Positions 49,782-59,612 are shown, counted from the stretch's first letter. The stretch is 64,000 bases of DNA from Granulosicoccus sp. (GCA_023301725.1 JALZUD010000043.1:1-64000); one strand, 5' to 3'. Notes: generated from the letters alone by a model not told the origin. A program made the numbers and translations.

Positions 49782-50555
49782 CTAAAGCCTGACCTCAATG
49801 CCTTGAGCCGCCATATGCGCCTTGGCTTCGGCAATACTGTATTCGCCAAAGTGAAAAATGCTGGCCGCAAGAACGGCATCCGCTCCACCTTTGAGCACGC
49901 CATCCACCAAATGATCCAGATTACCGACGCCTCCAGAGGCAATAATCGGAATTTCTACCGCATCGCTGATGATACGCGTGAGCTCAAGGTCAAACCCGAT
50001 TTTGGTTCCGTCACGATCCATACTGGTTAGCAGAATCTCACCAGCCCCAAATTCTGCCATCTTGATGGCCCATTGCACGGCATCAATCCCAGTGGACTTG
50101 CGCCCACCGTGGGTGAAGATCTCCCAACGCAACGCCTCATCTGGAGTAGACACTCTTTTCGCATCCAGCGACACGATGATGCATTGCGACCCCACTTTGT
50201 CGGAGGCCTCTCTGACAAGTTCAGGGCGATTAACAGCCGCGGTATTGATACCCACCTTATCGGCCCCTGCATTGAGGAGCCGACGCACATCGCTCACCTG
50301 TCGAATTCCGCCTCCCACCGTTAACGGGATGAATACTTCCGAGGCTACCTGTTCAACCACTTGCACGATGGTGTCGCGATCATCGGAGCTTGCCGTAATA
50401 TCCAGAAATGTGATTTCGTCAGCGCCTGCCTGATTGTATTTACGGGCTACGTTGACAGGGTCACCGGCATCACGAATATCAACGAAATTAACACCCTTGA
50501 CCACTCGACCAGCATCAACATCCAGACAAGGAATAATGCGTTTTGCAACCCCCAT
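49782..50555 (-). CDS. hisF: Imidazole glycerol phosphate synthase, cyclase subunit
   Basis: TIM-barrel subunit that uses ammonia from HisH to form imidazole glycerol phosphate and AICAR. The 257-residue protein starts [22 protein letters not shown] with the catalytic D11, and has FLDITAS, the GGGIR turn, and the second catalytic Asp in [11 protein letters not shown]-type motifs. It directly follows hisA with no intergenic bases, so the two are probably translationally coupled. Confidence 0.97.
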   Translation of the reverse strand: MGVAKRIIPCLDVDAGRVVKGVNFVDIRDAGDPVNVARKYNQAGADEITFLDITASSDDRDTIVQVVEQVASEVFIPLTVGGGIRQVSDVRRLLNAGADKVGINTAAVNRPELVREASDKVGSQCIIVSLDAKRVSTPDEALRWEIFTHGGRKSTGIDAVQWAIKMAEFGAGEILLTSMDRDGTKIGFDLELTRIISDAVEIPIIASGGVGNLDHLVDGVLKGGADAVLAASIFHFGEYSIAEAKAHMAAQGIEVRL

Positions 50556-51317
50556 TCAAGCCCCCTTCACGCTAGCCATACGGCTTTGATAGTCGTCAGC
50601 AAGTGCCTGCGCTGCAGGTAGATCTATCGTGCCTTCGTACAAGGCGCGTCCCACAATCGCACCTTCAATACCTGTTTGAATATGCTCGCCCAGAGACTCG
50701 ATATCAGCCAAGGTGGATACACCGCCAGAGGCGATAACGGGAATACCTACCGCTGTGGCAAGTGCAGCTGTTGCTTCTGTATTAACCCCTTGCATCATGC
50801 CATCGCGGCTGATGTCGGTATAGACAATGGCGCTCACGCCTGAGTTCTCGAAACGCTGAGCCAGCGATACCGCTGTTACCGTGGAAGATTCAGCCCATCC
50901 GTCAGTAGCCACAAATCCGTCATTAGCATCTAGGCCCACGATAACGTGTCCAGGAAATTCACGACACAGTTGATCAACAAACTCAGGTTGTTTGAGCGCC
51001 AAAGTACCGATGATCAAATACTCGATACCGGCATCCAAATAAGACTGCGCCGTCTCTATAGAACGAATGCCACCGCCGATTTGCACCGGCACGCCAGCAC
51101 ACGCGGTGCAAATAGCCTTAACAACATCGGCGTTTCTGGGCAACCCGGCAAACGCACCGTCCAGATCAACCAGATGGATTCTGCGGGCACCCAATTTTAG
51201 CCAACGAACAGCGACCGCAACAGGGTCATCATCAAACACTGTGTCGTCTTCCATGCGCCCCTGTCGTAAGCGCACGCACTTGCCATCCTTGAGATCAATA
51301 GCCGGAATAATAATCAT
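50556..51317 (-). CDS. hisA: ProFAR isomerase
   Basis: TIM-barrel isomerase that opens the ribose of ProFAR (fourth step of the pathway). The 253-residue protein has [20 protein letters not shown] with catalytic D8, [14 protein letters not shown], and [15 protein letters not shown] with the second Asp. It is the half-barrel-duplication sister of hisF. Its stop abuts hisF. Confidence 0.97.
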   Translation of the reverse strand: MIIIPAIDLKDGKCVRLRQGRMEDDTVFDDDPVAVAVRWLKLGARRIHLVDLDGAFAGLPRNADVVKAICTACAGVPVQIGGGIRSIETAQSYLDAGIEYLIIGTLALKQPEFVDQLCREFPGHVIVGLDANDGFVATDGWAESSTVTAVSLAQRFENSGVSAIVYTDISRDGMMQGVNTEATAALATAVGIPVIASGGVSTLADIESLGEHIQTGIEGAIVGRALYEGTIDLPAAQALADDYQSRMASVKGA

Positions 51318-51363
51318 GTGTCACCAGTTGTAGTGTATGAGCGCAAGAAACTTGTCAGTCAGG

Positions 51364-52008
51364 CTAAACCTGAGCATTCCATTGCACAAAATTCTTGAGT
51401 AATTGAAGACCCGCATCGGCACTTTTTTCCGGATGAAACTGACAGGCAAACACATTGTCTTGCGCAACAGACACGGCAATTCGATGCCCATAGTCACAGA
51501 AGCCAGAAACGGTATCGTTGTTCGAGGGCACACAGTAATAGCTGTGCGCAAAATAGAAGCGAGAACCGTCTTCAATGCCTTGCCACAGCGGATGCGCCTT
51601 AGCCTGCATCACCTTACTCCAGCCCATATGTGGCACTTTCAATCGTACGCCGTCGTCTGTATGCAATGGGTGCTCAAAACGTTTTGCTTCACCTGGCATA
51701 ACGGACAGGCACTTGACACCGTCGTTCTCTTCGCTTTGATCAAACAAGACTTGATATCCCATGCAGATCCCCAGAAAAGGCTGACCCGACAGCGCCCCTG
51801 ACAGCAATTCTGCCAAGCCATGTTGCTGGATTGCTGCCATGCAATCTGCTGCAGCCCCCTGTCCCGGGCAGACGATTTTATCTGCTGAACGAATAATGGC
51901 TTCGTCATCCGTGACAACCACCTCATGCTCGGGCGCTACGTGCTCTATAGCCTTGGACACCGAGTGAAGATTACCCATGCCATAGTCTATGACTGCAATG
52001 CGCTGCAT
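51364..52008 (-). CDS. hisH: Imidazole glycerol phosphate synthase, glutamine amidotransferase subunit
   Basis: Releases ammonia from glutamine for HisF. The open frame runs further upstream, but the family start is MQRIAVIDYGMGNLHSVSKA at 52008, giving 214 residues. The nucleophilic Cys lies in FLGICMGYQVLFD, and the catalytic His/Glu pair in QFHPEKS near the end. An oxyanion-type PGQGA replaces the commoner PGVGA, as in many relatives. It lies between hisB and hisA. Confidence 0.96.
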   Translation of the reverse strand: MQRIAVIDYGMGNLHSVSKAIEHVAPEHEVVVTDDEAIIRSADKIVCPGQGAAADCMAAIQQHGLAELLSGALSGQPFLGICMGYQVLFDQSEENDGVKCLSVMPGEAKRFEHPLHTDDGVRLKVPHMGWSKVMQAKAHPLWQGIEDGSRFYFAHSYYCVPSNNDTVSGFCDYGHRIAVSVAQDNVFACQFHPEKSADAGLQLLKNFVQWNAQV

Positions 52009-52045
52009 TGTCTTTAGTTCCAATAGTTTAGTGAAGGAGCTTGTG

Positions 52046-52639
52046 CTACAAGCTGCCCTTGGTTGAAGGCATCGCATCAGCGGCACGTTCGTCAATAGCA
52101 CACGCCATGCGCAACGCACGACCGAATGCCTTAAACAGTGTCTCTATTTTGTGGTGATCGTTCTCGCCACGAATAACATCCATATGCAGGGTTGCCTTGG
52201 CATGATTAGCAAAGCCTTGAAAGAACTCGGATGCCAAGTCAACATCAAAATTGCCCACTTTGGGTCTTTTAAAATCTGCGTGAAAATGCAGACCTGGACG
52301 CCCTGAGAAATCAATAACCACGCGGGACAGTGATTCATCAAGCGGCACGTAGGCGTGACCGTAGCGCGCTATGCCACGGCGATCACCCAGAGCCGTGTTG
52401 AACGCATCACCCAGAGTTATGCCGATGTCCTCAACGCTGTGGTGGTCATCAATATGCACATCACCGTCGCAAGAGATGCTGAGATCGAACAACCCATGCC
52501 TGGAAATCTGGTCGAGCATGTGATCAAGAAACGGCACACCCGAGGCGAAGTGTCCTTTGCCAGAACCGTCCAAAGACAGCTCGACACCGATGGATGTCTC
52601 CAGAGTCTTGCGCTCTAACTTAGCTATTCGAGATGACAT
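52046..52639 (-). CDS. hisB: Imidazoleglycerol-phosphate dehydratase (monofunctional)
   Basis: Manganese enzyme of the sixth histidine step. The 197-residue protein has the internal duplication with metal-binding [13 protein letters not shown] and [11 protein letters not shown] in the first half and the matching [17 protein letters not shown] and [17 protein letters not shown] in the second. It lacks the phosphatase domain fused in E. coli HisB, so histidinol phosphatase must be separate. The start is at [15 protein letters not shown]. It heads the his gene run; 225 gene-free bases lie upstream. Confidence 0.96.
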   Translation of the reverse strand: MSSRIAKLERKTLETSIGVELSLDGSGKGHFASGVPFLDHMLDQISRHGLFDLSISCDGDVHIDDHHSVEDIGITLGDAFNTALGDRRGIARYGHAYVPLDESLSRVVIDFSGRPGLHFHADFKRPKVGNFDVDLASEFFQGFANHAKATLHMDVIRGENDHHKIETLFKAFGRALRMACAIDERAADAMPSTKGSL

Positions 52640-52864
52640 CTTCTCAAAACTCCCGCAAAACGCGAAAGCATACACTTTCCCGACGCCAAGTTGACGTCTC
52701 AGTGCGCTAAGAATGAGTGCAGAGGCGTGGTATCAGCCTGTTTAGGCAAACAAAACTCGCATCACGAGCCGGATAACACAAAATTCGGTGCACTTTTTTC
52801 AACAAAAGGGCGAGTCTTGTCTCATCTCAATGTGGTTTAACTGAGGAGCAGCTCAGAACCCAGC

Positions 52865-53308
52865 TCAGGGATCTACGTTTAGCCAGAATGTCACGGGGCC
52901 ATCATTAACTAGCGCGACCTGCATATCAGCACCGAATTGTCCTGCACCAAAACTGCTCACAGCCGGCTCCGCAATGGTCACCAGATACTCGAACAGCGAT
53001 TTGGCCAGTTGCGGCGCAGCGGCTCCGGAGAATCCCGGCCGTCGCCCTTTGGCAGTATCAGCAACCAGGGTGAATTGCGGCACTAGCAGTAGTCCACCCT
53101 CGGATTGGAGCAAATCAAGGTTCATGCGCCCATCGTGATCCGGGAATATACGGTAACTCAACAATCTATCCAGAAGCTTTGACGCCGTTTGTTGAGTGTC
53201 GGCTTTCTCGATGCCGATTAAAGCCAACATGCCAACGTTAGTTCTCGCGATACAGTCATCAGAAACCGTGACAGATGCCTCATTTACGCGTTGAATCAGT
53301 GCTTTCAT
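52865..53308 (-). CDS. dtd: D-aminoacyl-tRNA deacylase
   Basis: Hydrolyses D-amino acids wrongly attached to tRNA. The 147-residue protein starts MKALIQRVNEASVTV and has the GLLLVPQFTLVADTAKGRRPGF catalytic region (PQFTL in place of the usual SQFTL) and the cross-subunit motif near NDGPVTFWL, the Gly-cisPro hook. It is followed by a 225-base gap before hisB and is divergent from the acyltransferase gene. Confidence 0.94.
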   Translation of the reverse strand: MKALIQRVNEASVTVSDDCIARTNVGMLALIGIEKADTQQTASKLLDRLLSYRIFPDHDGRMNLDLLQSEGGLLLVPQFTLVADTAKGRRPGFSGAAAPQLAKSLFEYLVTIAEPAVSSFGAGQFGADMQVALVNDGPVTFWLNVDP

Positions 53309-53892
53309 GGGTTTATTTTTGTGCTGTGTTTTTCAAAGTAAGAATTTTCCTACTCAAATTTCAGATTTTTCTGACTCGAATTGGCGGCTATTCCTATAGA
53401 AATTATCCTATCTGTCGTTGATACTAACGATGTTTTCAGGGTTGGCATAGTTATGGAGGCACCGCCAGCGTCTGCGCGACTGCACAGATGCTCTGCTCAT
53501 TGATGAGCGTAGTGTTTGATTGCAAAATCAAAAGCTGAGCCGTGAAAAGTTCATCTCTGGCATGGAGTTGGAGATTATTGGAGCGACATGAGGTCAATCC
53601 ATAAGCCTAAGGAATCTGCCTGCCCTAGCCCACGCTGTTACCCCCTAACCGTGGAGCTTTGGGCAGGCAGCTAGGTCTTAATCCTAGCGTCTCACCCAAT
53701 CTCTGGCACAGTGCTTCAACATATAGCGCTTTCTCTTTATGCGATCAGGTCGTGTCGCACGGCTCTCAAGCGCCTCGACACCAGCAACAGAAAAAGCAGC
53801 AGGCTACACTTGTATTTGAAGCCTCCTGAGAACGTACCAAAAAGCATGTTACTGCTGCCTGTCATATCGCTCAATAACCACCGGAACCCTGC
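53309..53892. other. Gene-free, hairpin-rich interval between dtd and the acyltransferase
   Basis: This 584-base stretch contains no credible gene. It should hold divergent promoters, but the most obvious content is the series of hairpins at 53495-53688. The segments 53309-53440 and 53700-53892 show nothing I can name. Confidence 0.6.
53495..53688. ncRNA. Candidate structured RNA (series of strong hairpins)
   Basis: Four hairpins occur in succession: GCTCAT-TG-ATGAGC (53495-53508), TTTGATT-GCAA-AATCAAA (53515-53532), a long compound hairpin (53616-53670) and GCTAGG-TCTTAAT-CCTAGC (53670-53688). The compound one stacks a 10-bp stem (CTGCCTGCCC with GGGCAGGCAG), a 5-bp CCACG/CGTGG stem and a 4-bp GTTA/TAAC stem closed by five C. 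It has no reading frame and matches no 6S, SRP, tmRNA, RNase P or riboswitch signature I know. The strand is undetermined. Confidence 0.45.
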
Positions 53893-54780
53893 ATGATTGC
53901 CAAAATCATTGGCATTACTTTGCGTGTGCTCGGTGCCCTGCCATTATCGCTTAATCAGCTAGTCGGTCGAAGTCTCGGTAGGCTTGCCTGGATGACAAAC
54001 AGCAGCGCTCGCCGCATTACTGAATTCAATCTGCAACACTGCTTTCCTGATATGGACCAAAAAGAGCGACAGAGTCTGGCGTTCAATAGCTTGATGCATA
54101 TCGGACAGCAGTTCACAGAGAGCGGATGGATCTGGCATCGTCCACTTGCGCAATCCCGCCCTCTCATTAAAGAAGTCATTGGTGAACAATTCCTAAACGA
54201 CGCCATAGCGTCCAAGCGAGGCGTCATCATTTGCACGCCACACATAGGCAACTGGGAGCTTTCCCCCCTGTACATGTCGGGCTTCGGCAGCCTCTCCTAT
54301 TTTTACAAAAGCCCCAGAATGTCCGAATTGGGGCCCCTATTAATAAAATGGCGTTCTCACATCGGAGGCAAACCCATACCCTTGGATACGGGCGGTATTC
54401 GTGAAGCCCTCAAAGTGTTGAAACGCGGCGATATTCTGGGAATACTGCCTGATCAGGAGCCAGACCAAGACAACGGGGTCTACGCGCCGTTTTTCAAACA
54501 ACCTGCGCTAACCATGACGTTACTCTCGCGTCTGGCGGGGCGTAGCAAGGCTCACGTTTTGTACTTGGTACTGGAAAGGTTGCCTAAATCTCAAGGCTGG
54601 CGTATGCACTTTCTACCGTCTGATCCAGGTATTTACGACAATGACCCGCAGACATCAGCAGCAGCGATCAATCAAGGCGTGGAACGCTGTATTGCCATCG
54701 CTCCAGAACAGTACGTCTGGAGCTATAAACGCTTTAGCACAAAATCTGACGGCTCCCGACGAAGATACCCACGAAAATGA
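53893..54780 (+). CDS. Lauroyl acyltransferase, LpxL/HtrB family
   Basis: Membrane-associated acyltransferase of 295 residues that adds a secondary acyl chain to lipid A or a related lipid. An N-terminal hydrophobic segment (GITLRVLGALPLSLNQLVG) precedes the catalytic HxxxxE-type motif PHIGNWEL and the LPDQEPDQDNGVYAPFF block. The ending VWSYKRF is the usual LpxL close (YxWxxKRF). Paralogues LpxL, LpxM and LpxP cannot be told apart here. Confidence 0.88.
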   Translation: MIAKIIGITLRVLGALPLSLNQLVGRSLGRLAWMTNSSARRITEFNLQHCFPDMDQKERQSLAFNSLMHIGQQFTESGWIWHRPLAQSRPLIKEVIGEQFLNDAIASKRGVIICTPHIGNWELSPLYMSGFGSLSYFYKSPRMSELGPLLIKWRSHIGGKPIPLDTGGIREALKVLKRGDILGILPDQEPDQDNGVYAPFFKQPALTMTLLSRLAGRSKAHVLYLVLERLPKSQGWRMHFLPSDPGIYDNDPQTSAAAINQGVERCIAIAPEQYVWSYKRFSTKSDGSRRRYPRK

Positions 54781-54852
54781 TGGGTCTTGCATCACCCGAG
54801 GCAAACCCGCACAATGTAGCTTGAGCGAGCCTAAAACTCGCTAAATATGATG

Positions 54853-54952
54853 ACTCAACGGGGTGCTGAAAAGCTGAGAGTCCGATTTGCTATTCGCAAG
54901 TTGGCACAACCCGCATAACCTGAACTGGGTAATACCAGCGTAGGGATTGAGT
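54853..54952 (+). promoter_or_regulatory. TPP riboswitch controlling thiBPQ
   Basis: The thi-box landmarks are all present: GGGGTGCT at 54860-54867, GCTGAGA at 54873-54879, and CTGGGTAATACCAGCGTAGG at 54925-54944. The P1 stem pairs ACTCAA (54853-54858) with TTGAGT (54947-54952). It lies 43 bases before the thiB start. No terminator follows; instead ATCATC near 54970 can pair with GATGAT overlapping the start codon, which suggests control of translation initiation. High thiamine pyrophosphate would switch off transporter synthesis. Confidence 0.95.
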
Positions 54953-54995
54953 TGCTGCTCCGACAGTCATCATCCGATTAGCACTTCCGGTAACG

Positions 54996-56063
54996 ATGAT
55001 CATGTTTCACTCTCGCTATAACTTGCGCAAGCTTTGCAGTCCTAAGGCTCAATCGCGGCTGTCGGTTTTGACCGCAATGCTTGCCACCTCCTCTTTGATT
55101 TTTGGCAACGCCTACGCTTCGACTACGCTCACGGTATATACCGACGAATCGTTCACAGCTGACTGGGGCCCTGGCCCGATAATTAAAGAAGGCTTCGAAA
55201 AACAATGCGGCGACTGCACCCTTAATTTCGTGGCTTTGGACAGCTCAGCTGGCATTTTAAACCGTGTGCAACTCGAAGGTAAAAACACGAAAGCCGATGT
55301 CATCGTCGGACTCAACGCCAATCAGATTGCTATTGCCGAAGATTCAGGGTTGTTGGCTCCAAGCGGTGTTGACACCAGCGACCTACAACTACCCATCGAA
55401 TGGGATTCAGACACCTTCGTGCCGTACGACTTCGGATACTTTGCGTTCATCTACGACACAGAGGCCTTGTCCTCACCACCGACTAATTTTGAAGAACTGA
55501 TTGCATCACCTGATGAGGGCATGATCATCATTCAGGATCCACGCACCAGCACAACAGGCTTTGGTTTGTTGTTGTGGTTAAAATCGATCTACGGCGATGA
55601 GGCTGCCGCTAAATGGGAAGCACTGCAACCGCGGATACTCACTGTCACCAAAGGTTTTAGCGAAGCCTACTTTTCGCTGTTCCTCAATGGTGAGGCACCC
55701 ATGGTTCTGAGTTACAGCACATCGCCCGGATATCACATGGAAGTTGATAAAACCGAGCGTTATCAAGCAGTCGCTTTTGATGAAGGTCACTACCTTCAGG
55801 TGGAGTTAGCTGCACTACTCAAAAGCTCACCTAACAAAGAGCTTGGGCAAGAATTTCTGCGCTACCTGATTGATCAGGACGCCCAAGCAACCATACCACT
55901 GGGTAATGTCATGTATCCCGTTGTAGAACTCGAAGATGGCCTACCTGAATCGTTCTCCAAACTTATAGAACCCGCAAGCACTCGGCTTTTCTCTTCAGAG
56001 GAGGTGCGGGATAATCGCCGCGCATGGATAGACGAGTGGCTTGAATCCTCTTCGGGATGGTAG
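54996..56063 (+). CDS. thiB: Thiamine ABC transporter, periplasmic binding protein
   Basis: Captures thiamine and its phosphates in the periplasm. The 355-residue protein has an N-terminal signal ending near FGNAYA, then the ThiB start TLTVYTDESFTADWGPGP. The conserved DVIVGLNANQIAIAED, FVPYDFGYFAFIYD, IQDPRTSTTGFGLLLWLKSIYGDEAA and VLSYSTSPGYH segments line the ligand pocket. The start is at 54996 or 55002 (two in-frame ATGs). It is under the TPP riboswitch and overlaps thiP by seven bases. Confidence 0.94.
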   Translation: MIMFHSRYNLRKLCSPKAQSRLSVLTAMLATSSLIFGNAYASTTLTVYTDESFTADWGPGPIIKEGFEKQCGDCTLNFVALDSSAGILNRVQLEGKNTKADVIVGLNANQIAIAEDSGLLAPSGVDTSDLQLPIEWDSDTFVPYDFGYFAFIYDTEALSSPPTNFEELIASPDEGMIIIQDPRTSTTGFGLLLWLKSIYGDEAAAKWEALQPRILTVTKGFSEAYFSLFLNGEAPMVLSYSTSPGYHMEVDKTERYQAVAFDEGHYLQVELAALLKSSPNKELGQEFLRYLIDQDAQATIPLGNVMYPVVELEDGLPESFSKLIEPASTRLFSSEEVRDNRRAWIDEWLESSSGW

Positions 56064-57742
56064 AGGCGAATACTCGTAATTTAACTGACACCATGAGCCA
56101 AACGCCGTCGCGGGCGTGGCCATGGTGGCTTAGTGGCACTCTGTCGCTGGTACTTATTGCCTTGCTGACAGTGCTACCAATGGCAGTCATGCTCATTGAA
56201 GCTGGCTCTATCAACTGGTCGGCAACAACGTCCAACGTGTTCAATCAACGCGTTGTGATTTTTAGCTTTGTGCAGGCGTCGCTTTCAACCCTACTCGCTC
56301 TAGGGCTTGCATTGCCAGTCGCACTCGCCCTAGCGCATACACAACACTTTGCAGGTCGCAGCCTGATCATTACCCTGTTCAGCTTGTCGCTGGTTATTCC
56401 TACCGTTGTGGCCATCTATGGCATTGTTGCCGTATTCGGCAAAGCTGGCTGGCTGAGTGCTTTACTGGCACAATTTGGCCTTGATCCTATTAAGCTCTAT
56501 GGCTTGCAGGGTATTCTCATTGCACATGTTTTTTTCAACATGCCTCTAGCTGCGCGCGTGCTACTCATGACGCTGGAATCCATCTCTCAAAATCAATGGC
56601 GATTGGCGCAGCAACTGGGCATGCGCCCACTGTCTATTTGGCGTTACATAGAATGGCCAGCCATTCGCGGACAACTCCCCGGACTTGCCTTATTGATATT
56701 CACGCTTTGCTTTACTAGCTTTGCCATTGTCATGACACTAGGTGGTGGACCTAGAGCCACCACTATTGAAGTCGCTGTATTTCAGGCGCTTCGGTTCGAT
56801 TTTGACATTAGCACAGCAGTTGCGCTCGCTTTGGTGCAGCTTGGCATTTGCTTAGCACTGGCCTTGTTATCCACCCTGTTTAAAGCGGAGACTGGATTGG
56901 GCTTCGAAACCCTACTTAAACACTCACAAAACGGGCGTAAACTTTCGGATAAAACCCTTACAACGCCATGGAGTGGTGCTTCGCATGTTGCAGTGAACCT
57001 TATCGTTATTAGCATAGCGAGCATCTTCGTATTGGCCCCACTGCTAGCGCTTGTATTAGCAGGCTTTAATGACAAAACACTCTGGGTATTACGAGATCCT
57101 CAAACTCTGCGGGCAATACTCAATACGGGGGCCGCAGCCCTAGCAGCCGCAACGCTGGCAATAACGCTAGGACTTGGCTTACTGTTCAGCGCTCGGCATC
57201 TTCGAGTTCGTCTAAACCACGAGCGTAGTGGTTACGGACTACAACTAGCTGGCAATGTCATTCTTATACTGCCGCCTATTGTTTTAGGAACAGGCTTGTT
57301 TCTTTTGCTTCGACCCTATGCCGATGTTTTTTCTATTGGCCTGTTGTTGGTTATTCTCATCAACAGTTTGATGGCTCTGCCCTTTGTTATTCGAATTCTG
57401 GAGAATCCTGTCGTGCAAACTGCTCGCAAGCACGACGCATTAGTGCACTCCTTAGGAATTCATGGCCTATCCCGATGGCGCTTTATTGATTGGCCACAGC
57501 TACGCTCACCATTGGCTTTGGCATTTGCAGTATCTGCAACCTTATCGGCTGGAGATCTTAGCGCTATTGCTTTGTTTGGCTCTGAAAGAGTGACCACATT
57601 GCCGTTGTTACTCTACCAACGCATGGGCAGCCACCGACTGGAAGAAGCTGCCGTAACAGCAAGCTTACTTTTACTGTTGTGTCTTGCCCTCTTTGTGTTT
57701 TTACAATGGCTGATCAAGGAAAAAAAACATGCTAAAGCTTGA
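56057..57742 (+). CDS. thiP: Thiamine ABC transporter permease
   Basis: Inner-membrane permease of 561 residues formed of two tandem permease halves, about twelve helices, as in E. coli ThiP (536). Each half carries an ATPase-contact loop: QNQWRLAQQLGMRPLSIWRYIEWPAIRGQLPG in the first and KHDALVHSLGIHGLSRWRFIDWPQLRSPLALAF in the second. The start ATGGTAG overlaps the thiB stop, and the gene end overlaps thiQ by 14 bases. Confidence 0.94.
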   Translation: MVEANTRNLTDTMSQTPSRAWPWWLSGTLSLVLIALLTVLPMAVMLIEAGSINWSATTSNVFNQRVVIFSFVQASLSTLLALGLALPVALALAHTQHFAGRSLIITLFSLSLVIPTVVAIYGIVAVFGKAGWLSALLAQFGLDPIKLYGLQGILIAHVFFNMPLAARVLLMTLESISQNQWRLAQQLGMRPLSIWRYIEWPAIRGQLPGLALLIFTLCFTSFAIVMTLGGGPRATTIEVAVFQALRFDFDISTAVALALVQLGICLALALLSTLFKAETGLGFETLLKHSQNGRKLSDKTLTTPWSGASHVAVNLIVISIASIFVLAPLLALVLAGFNDKTLWVLRDPQTLRAILNTGAAALAAATLAITLGLGLLFSARHLRVRLNHERSGYGLQLAGNVILILPPIVLGTGLFLLLRPYADVFSIGLLLVILINSLMALPFVIRILENPVVQTARKHDALVHSLGIHGLSRWRFIDWPQLRSPLALAFAVSATLSAGDLSAIALFGSERVTTLPLLLYQRMGSHRLEEAAVTASLLLLLCLALFVFLQWLIKEKKHAKA

Positions 57743-58382
57743 TCAAGCGCATCTATCGCTAGGTGAACGGCATTGGACATTCAACATCAGTCTTCACGCA
57801 AGTTGCACCTATGCCTTGTTGGGCCGCAGCGGCTCAGGCAAAAGCACCTTACTCAATCTTATCGGTGGCTTTATACAACCCGATAGTGGGGAGATCGCTT
57901 GGCAGAATCAGACGCTGCTACAAAGCCAACCCGCACAACGCCCTATTACCACCTTGTTTCAACAGAACAATCTGTTTGAACATTTAACGGTATGGCAGAA
58001 CATTGCATTAGGCATTGCGCCCAACCTGCGTCTATCAAATGATAACAGCCACCGAGTGGATACTGTCATCAAACACATCGGACTGGATGGCTATGCATCA
58101 AAGCGACCGCCACAGCTCTCGGGTGGAGAACAGCAGCGAGTGGCGTTAGCGCGCTGCCTGTTGAGACAAAAGCCCATACTCTTACTGGACGAACCCTTCA
58201 GTGCTCTGGATGCAACCACCCGCAATGAGATGATTGGTTTGCTGCACACAGTCATCAGTGATATTCGACCTTTGGTGATTATGATCACACATGATGAAGA
58301 TGATGCTAAGGCGCTCAATGCACAAGTCTTGAACATGCAAGACACATCAGTGCATCTAGCCACTGATTCGACTAATTCTTAA
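57729..58382 (+). CDS. thiQ: Thiamine ABC transporter ATP-binding protein
   Basis: ATPase of 217 residues that drives ThiBP. Walker A is LLGRSGSGKST, the signature LSGGEQQRVALARCL, Walker B ILLLDEPFSALDATTRNEM, and the switch His is in MITHDEDDAKAL. The short C-terminus without a TOBE domain is normal for ThiQ. It ends 52 bases from the convergent threonine aldolase, with no clear terminator between. Confidence 0.94.
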   Translation: MLKLDQAHLSLGERHWTFNISLHASCTYALLGRSGSGKSTLLNLIGGFIQPDSGEIAWQNQTLLQSQPAQRPITTLFQQNNLFEHLTVWQNIALGIAPNLRLSNDNSHRVDTVIKHIGLDGYASKRPPQLSGGEQQRVALARCLLRQKPILLLDEPFSALDATTRNEMIGLLHTVISDIRPLVIMITHDEDDAKALNAQVLNMQDTSVHLATDSTNS

Positions 58383-58434
58383 CACGGCTTGCCCCCGATA
58401 CACCTTCACATCATGAGGTTCTCATCCAGTTTTT

Positions 58435-59499
58435 CTATGCGTTGAAAAAATCATGCAACACAGAAGCCACTCTGTTTACATCTTCGCTCGACACATCGGC
58501 GTGAGTGACCAAGCGACAACTCTTACCTCCGGCAGACAACAACACATTATGTGTTTTGGCAAACTGCGCCAGCTGCTCCCCCACATCGTCAGCAAGATCT
58601 AGCCAAACCATATTGGTTTGTGTCCAGGCAGCACGCACTGTTGCACCTTTAACACCGTCCATTGCAGCTGCAAGCTTTGCAGCATTATCGTGATCGTCTT
58701 TTAATCGATTAAGTCCATCAGTCAATGCAATCTGTCCAGCAGCGGCTAGAATGCCAGCCTGACGCATTCCACCACCGGTGACTTTGCGCCAGCGTTTAGC
58801 CGTGTTGATGAACTGCGAACTACCTGCCAATAAAGAACCCACAGGTGCGCCTAAGCCTTTTGACAGGCACAAAGAAACCGAATCAAAGCACTGGCCGATC
58901 TGTTTAAGTTCAACACCAAGCGCTACCGCGGCATTCGCTACGCGTGCCCCGTCCAGATGCAAACCCAAGCTATGTTCCTTGGCAAACACTTGAGCCTGCT
59001 GCATGCTTTGCAGACTCTGAACCCGACCGTGTTGCGTGTTTTCAAGACATAGCAGACGTGTTTTAGCAAAGTGTATGTCGTCTTCTTTTATCAATTTTTT
59101 GACTTCTTTAAGGTCCAAGCCACCATTAGCATCCCAAGGCAGTGTTTGTGGTTGAATACCCCCTAATGCCGCAGCCCCTCCACCCTCATATTTATAGGTG
59201 TGAGAATCATCGCCCGCAATGTATTCATCACCTCGCTGGCAATGAGTGAGAAGCGCCACAAGATTCGATTGAGTGCCAGTGGGCATAAACAAAGCGGCCT
59301 CATGGCCTAGCAATTCTGCTGTTTGCTCCTGCAGTGCATTAACCGTTGGGTCGTCACCATAGACATCATCGCCCACGGAGGCATCACACATAGCACGGCG
59401 CATTGCCTCATTTGGACGGGTCACCGTATCGCTTCTAACATCAATCTGCCTAGCTGCCACTGAACTCACACTCACCACCGTATTTGAAGTAATAAACAC
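58435..59499 (-). CDS. ltaE: Low-specificity L-threonine aldolase
   Basis: PLP enzyme of 354 residues that cleaves L-threonine or L-allo-threonine to glycine and acetaldehyde. Family features are IDVRSDTVTRPNEAMRRAM at the start, VGDDVYGDDPTVNALQE, HLDGARVANAA and the PLP-binding Lys in SLCLSKGLGAPVGSLL. It sits between two thiamine genes but on the opposite strand to thiBPQ, 113 bases after the kinase gene on its own strand. A link to thiamine metabolism is not evident. Confidence 0.94.
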   Translation of the reverse strand: MFITSNTVVSVSSVAARQIDVRSDTVTRPNEAMRRAMCDASVGDDVYGDDPTVNALQEQTAELLGHEAALFMPTGTQSNLVALLTHCQRGDEYIAGDDSHTYKYEGGGAAALGGIQPQTLPWDANGGLDLKEVKKLIKEDDIHFAKTRLLCLENTQHGRVQSLQSMQQAQVFAKEHSLGLHLDGARVANAAVALGVELKQIGQCFDSVSLCLSKGLGAPVGSLLAGSSQFINTAKRWRKVTGGGMRQAGILAAAGQIALTDGLNRLKDDHDNAAKLAAAMDGVKGATVRAAWTQTNMVWLDLADDVGEQLAQFAKTHNVLLSAGGKSCRLVTHADVSSEDVNRVASVLHDFFNA

Positions 59500-59612
59500 G
59501 CAATCGCCACGTGTACCGACTAAATTCTATTTTTGCGCAGACTATCCACTATTTGCCACTAATCTGTCGCGCATGCCTTAGACAGAGGCTAGCAAAAGAC
59601 CAAAAAAACACC

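Noticed and set aside
53670-53688. Stem of 6 bp with a 7-base loop on the minus strand that could be a tRNA anticodon arm (TAA)
   Set aside because: There is no T arm with GTTC, no D arm and no acceptor stem around it, so it is only a hairpin.
53309-53892. 6S RNA, RNase P RNA, tmRNA or SRP RNA
   Set aside because: I compared remembered conserved segments of each on both strands and none is present. A covariance-model search would be needed to exclude diverged forms.
54821-54851. Promoter TTGAGC with TATGAT upstream of thiB
   Set aside because: The spacer is 19 bases, and the transcript would start within the P1 stem of the riboswitch, which is not workable.
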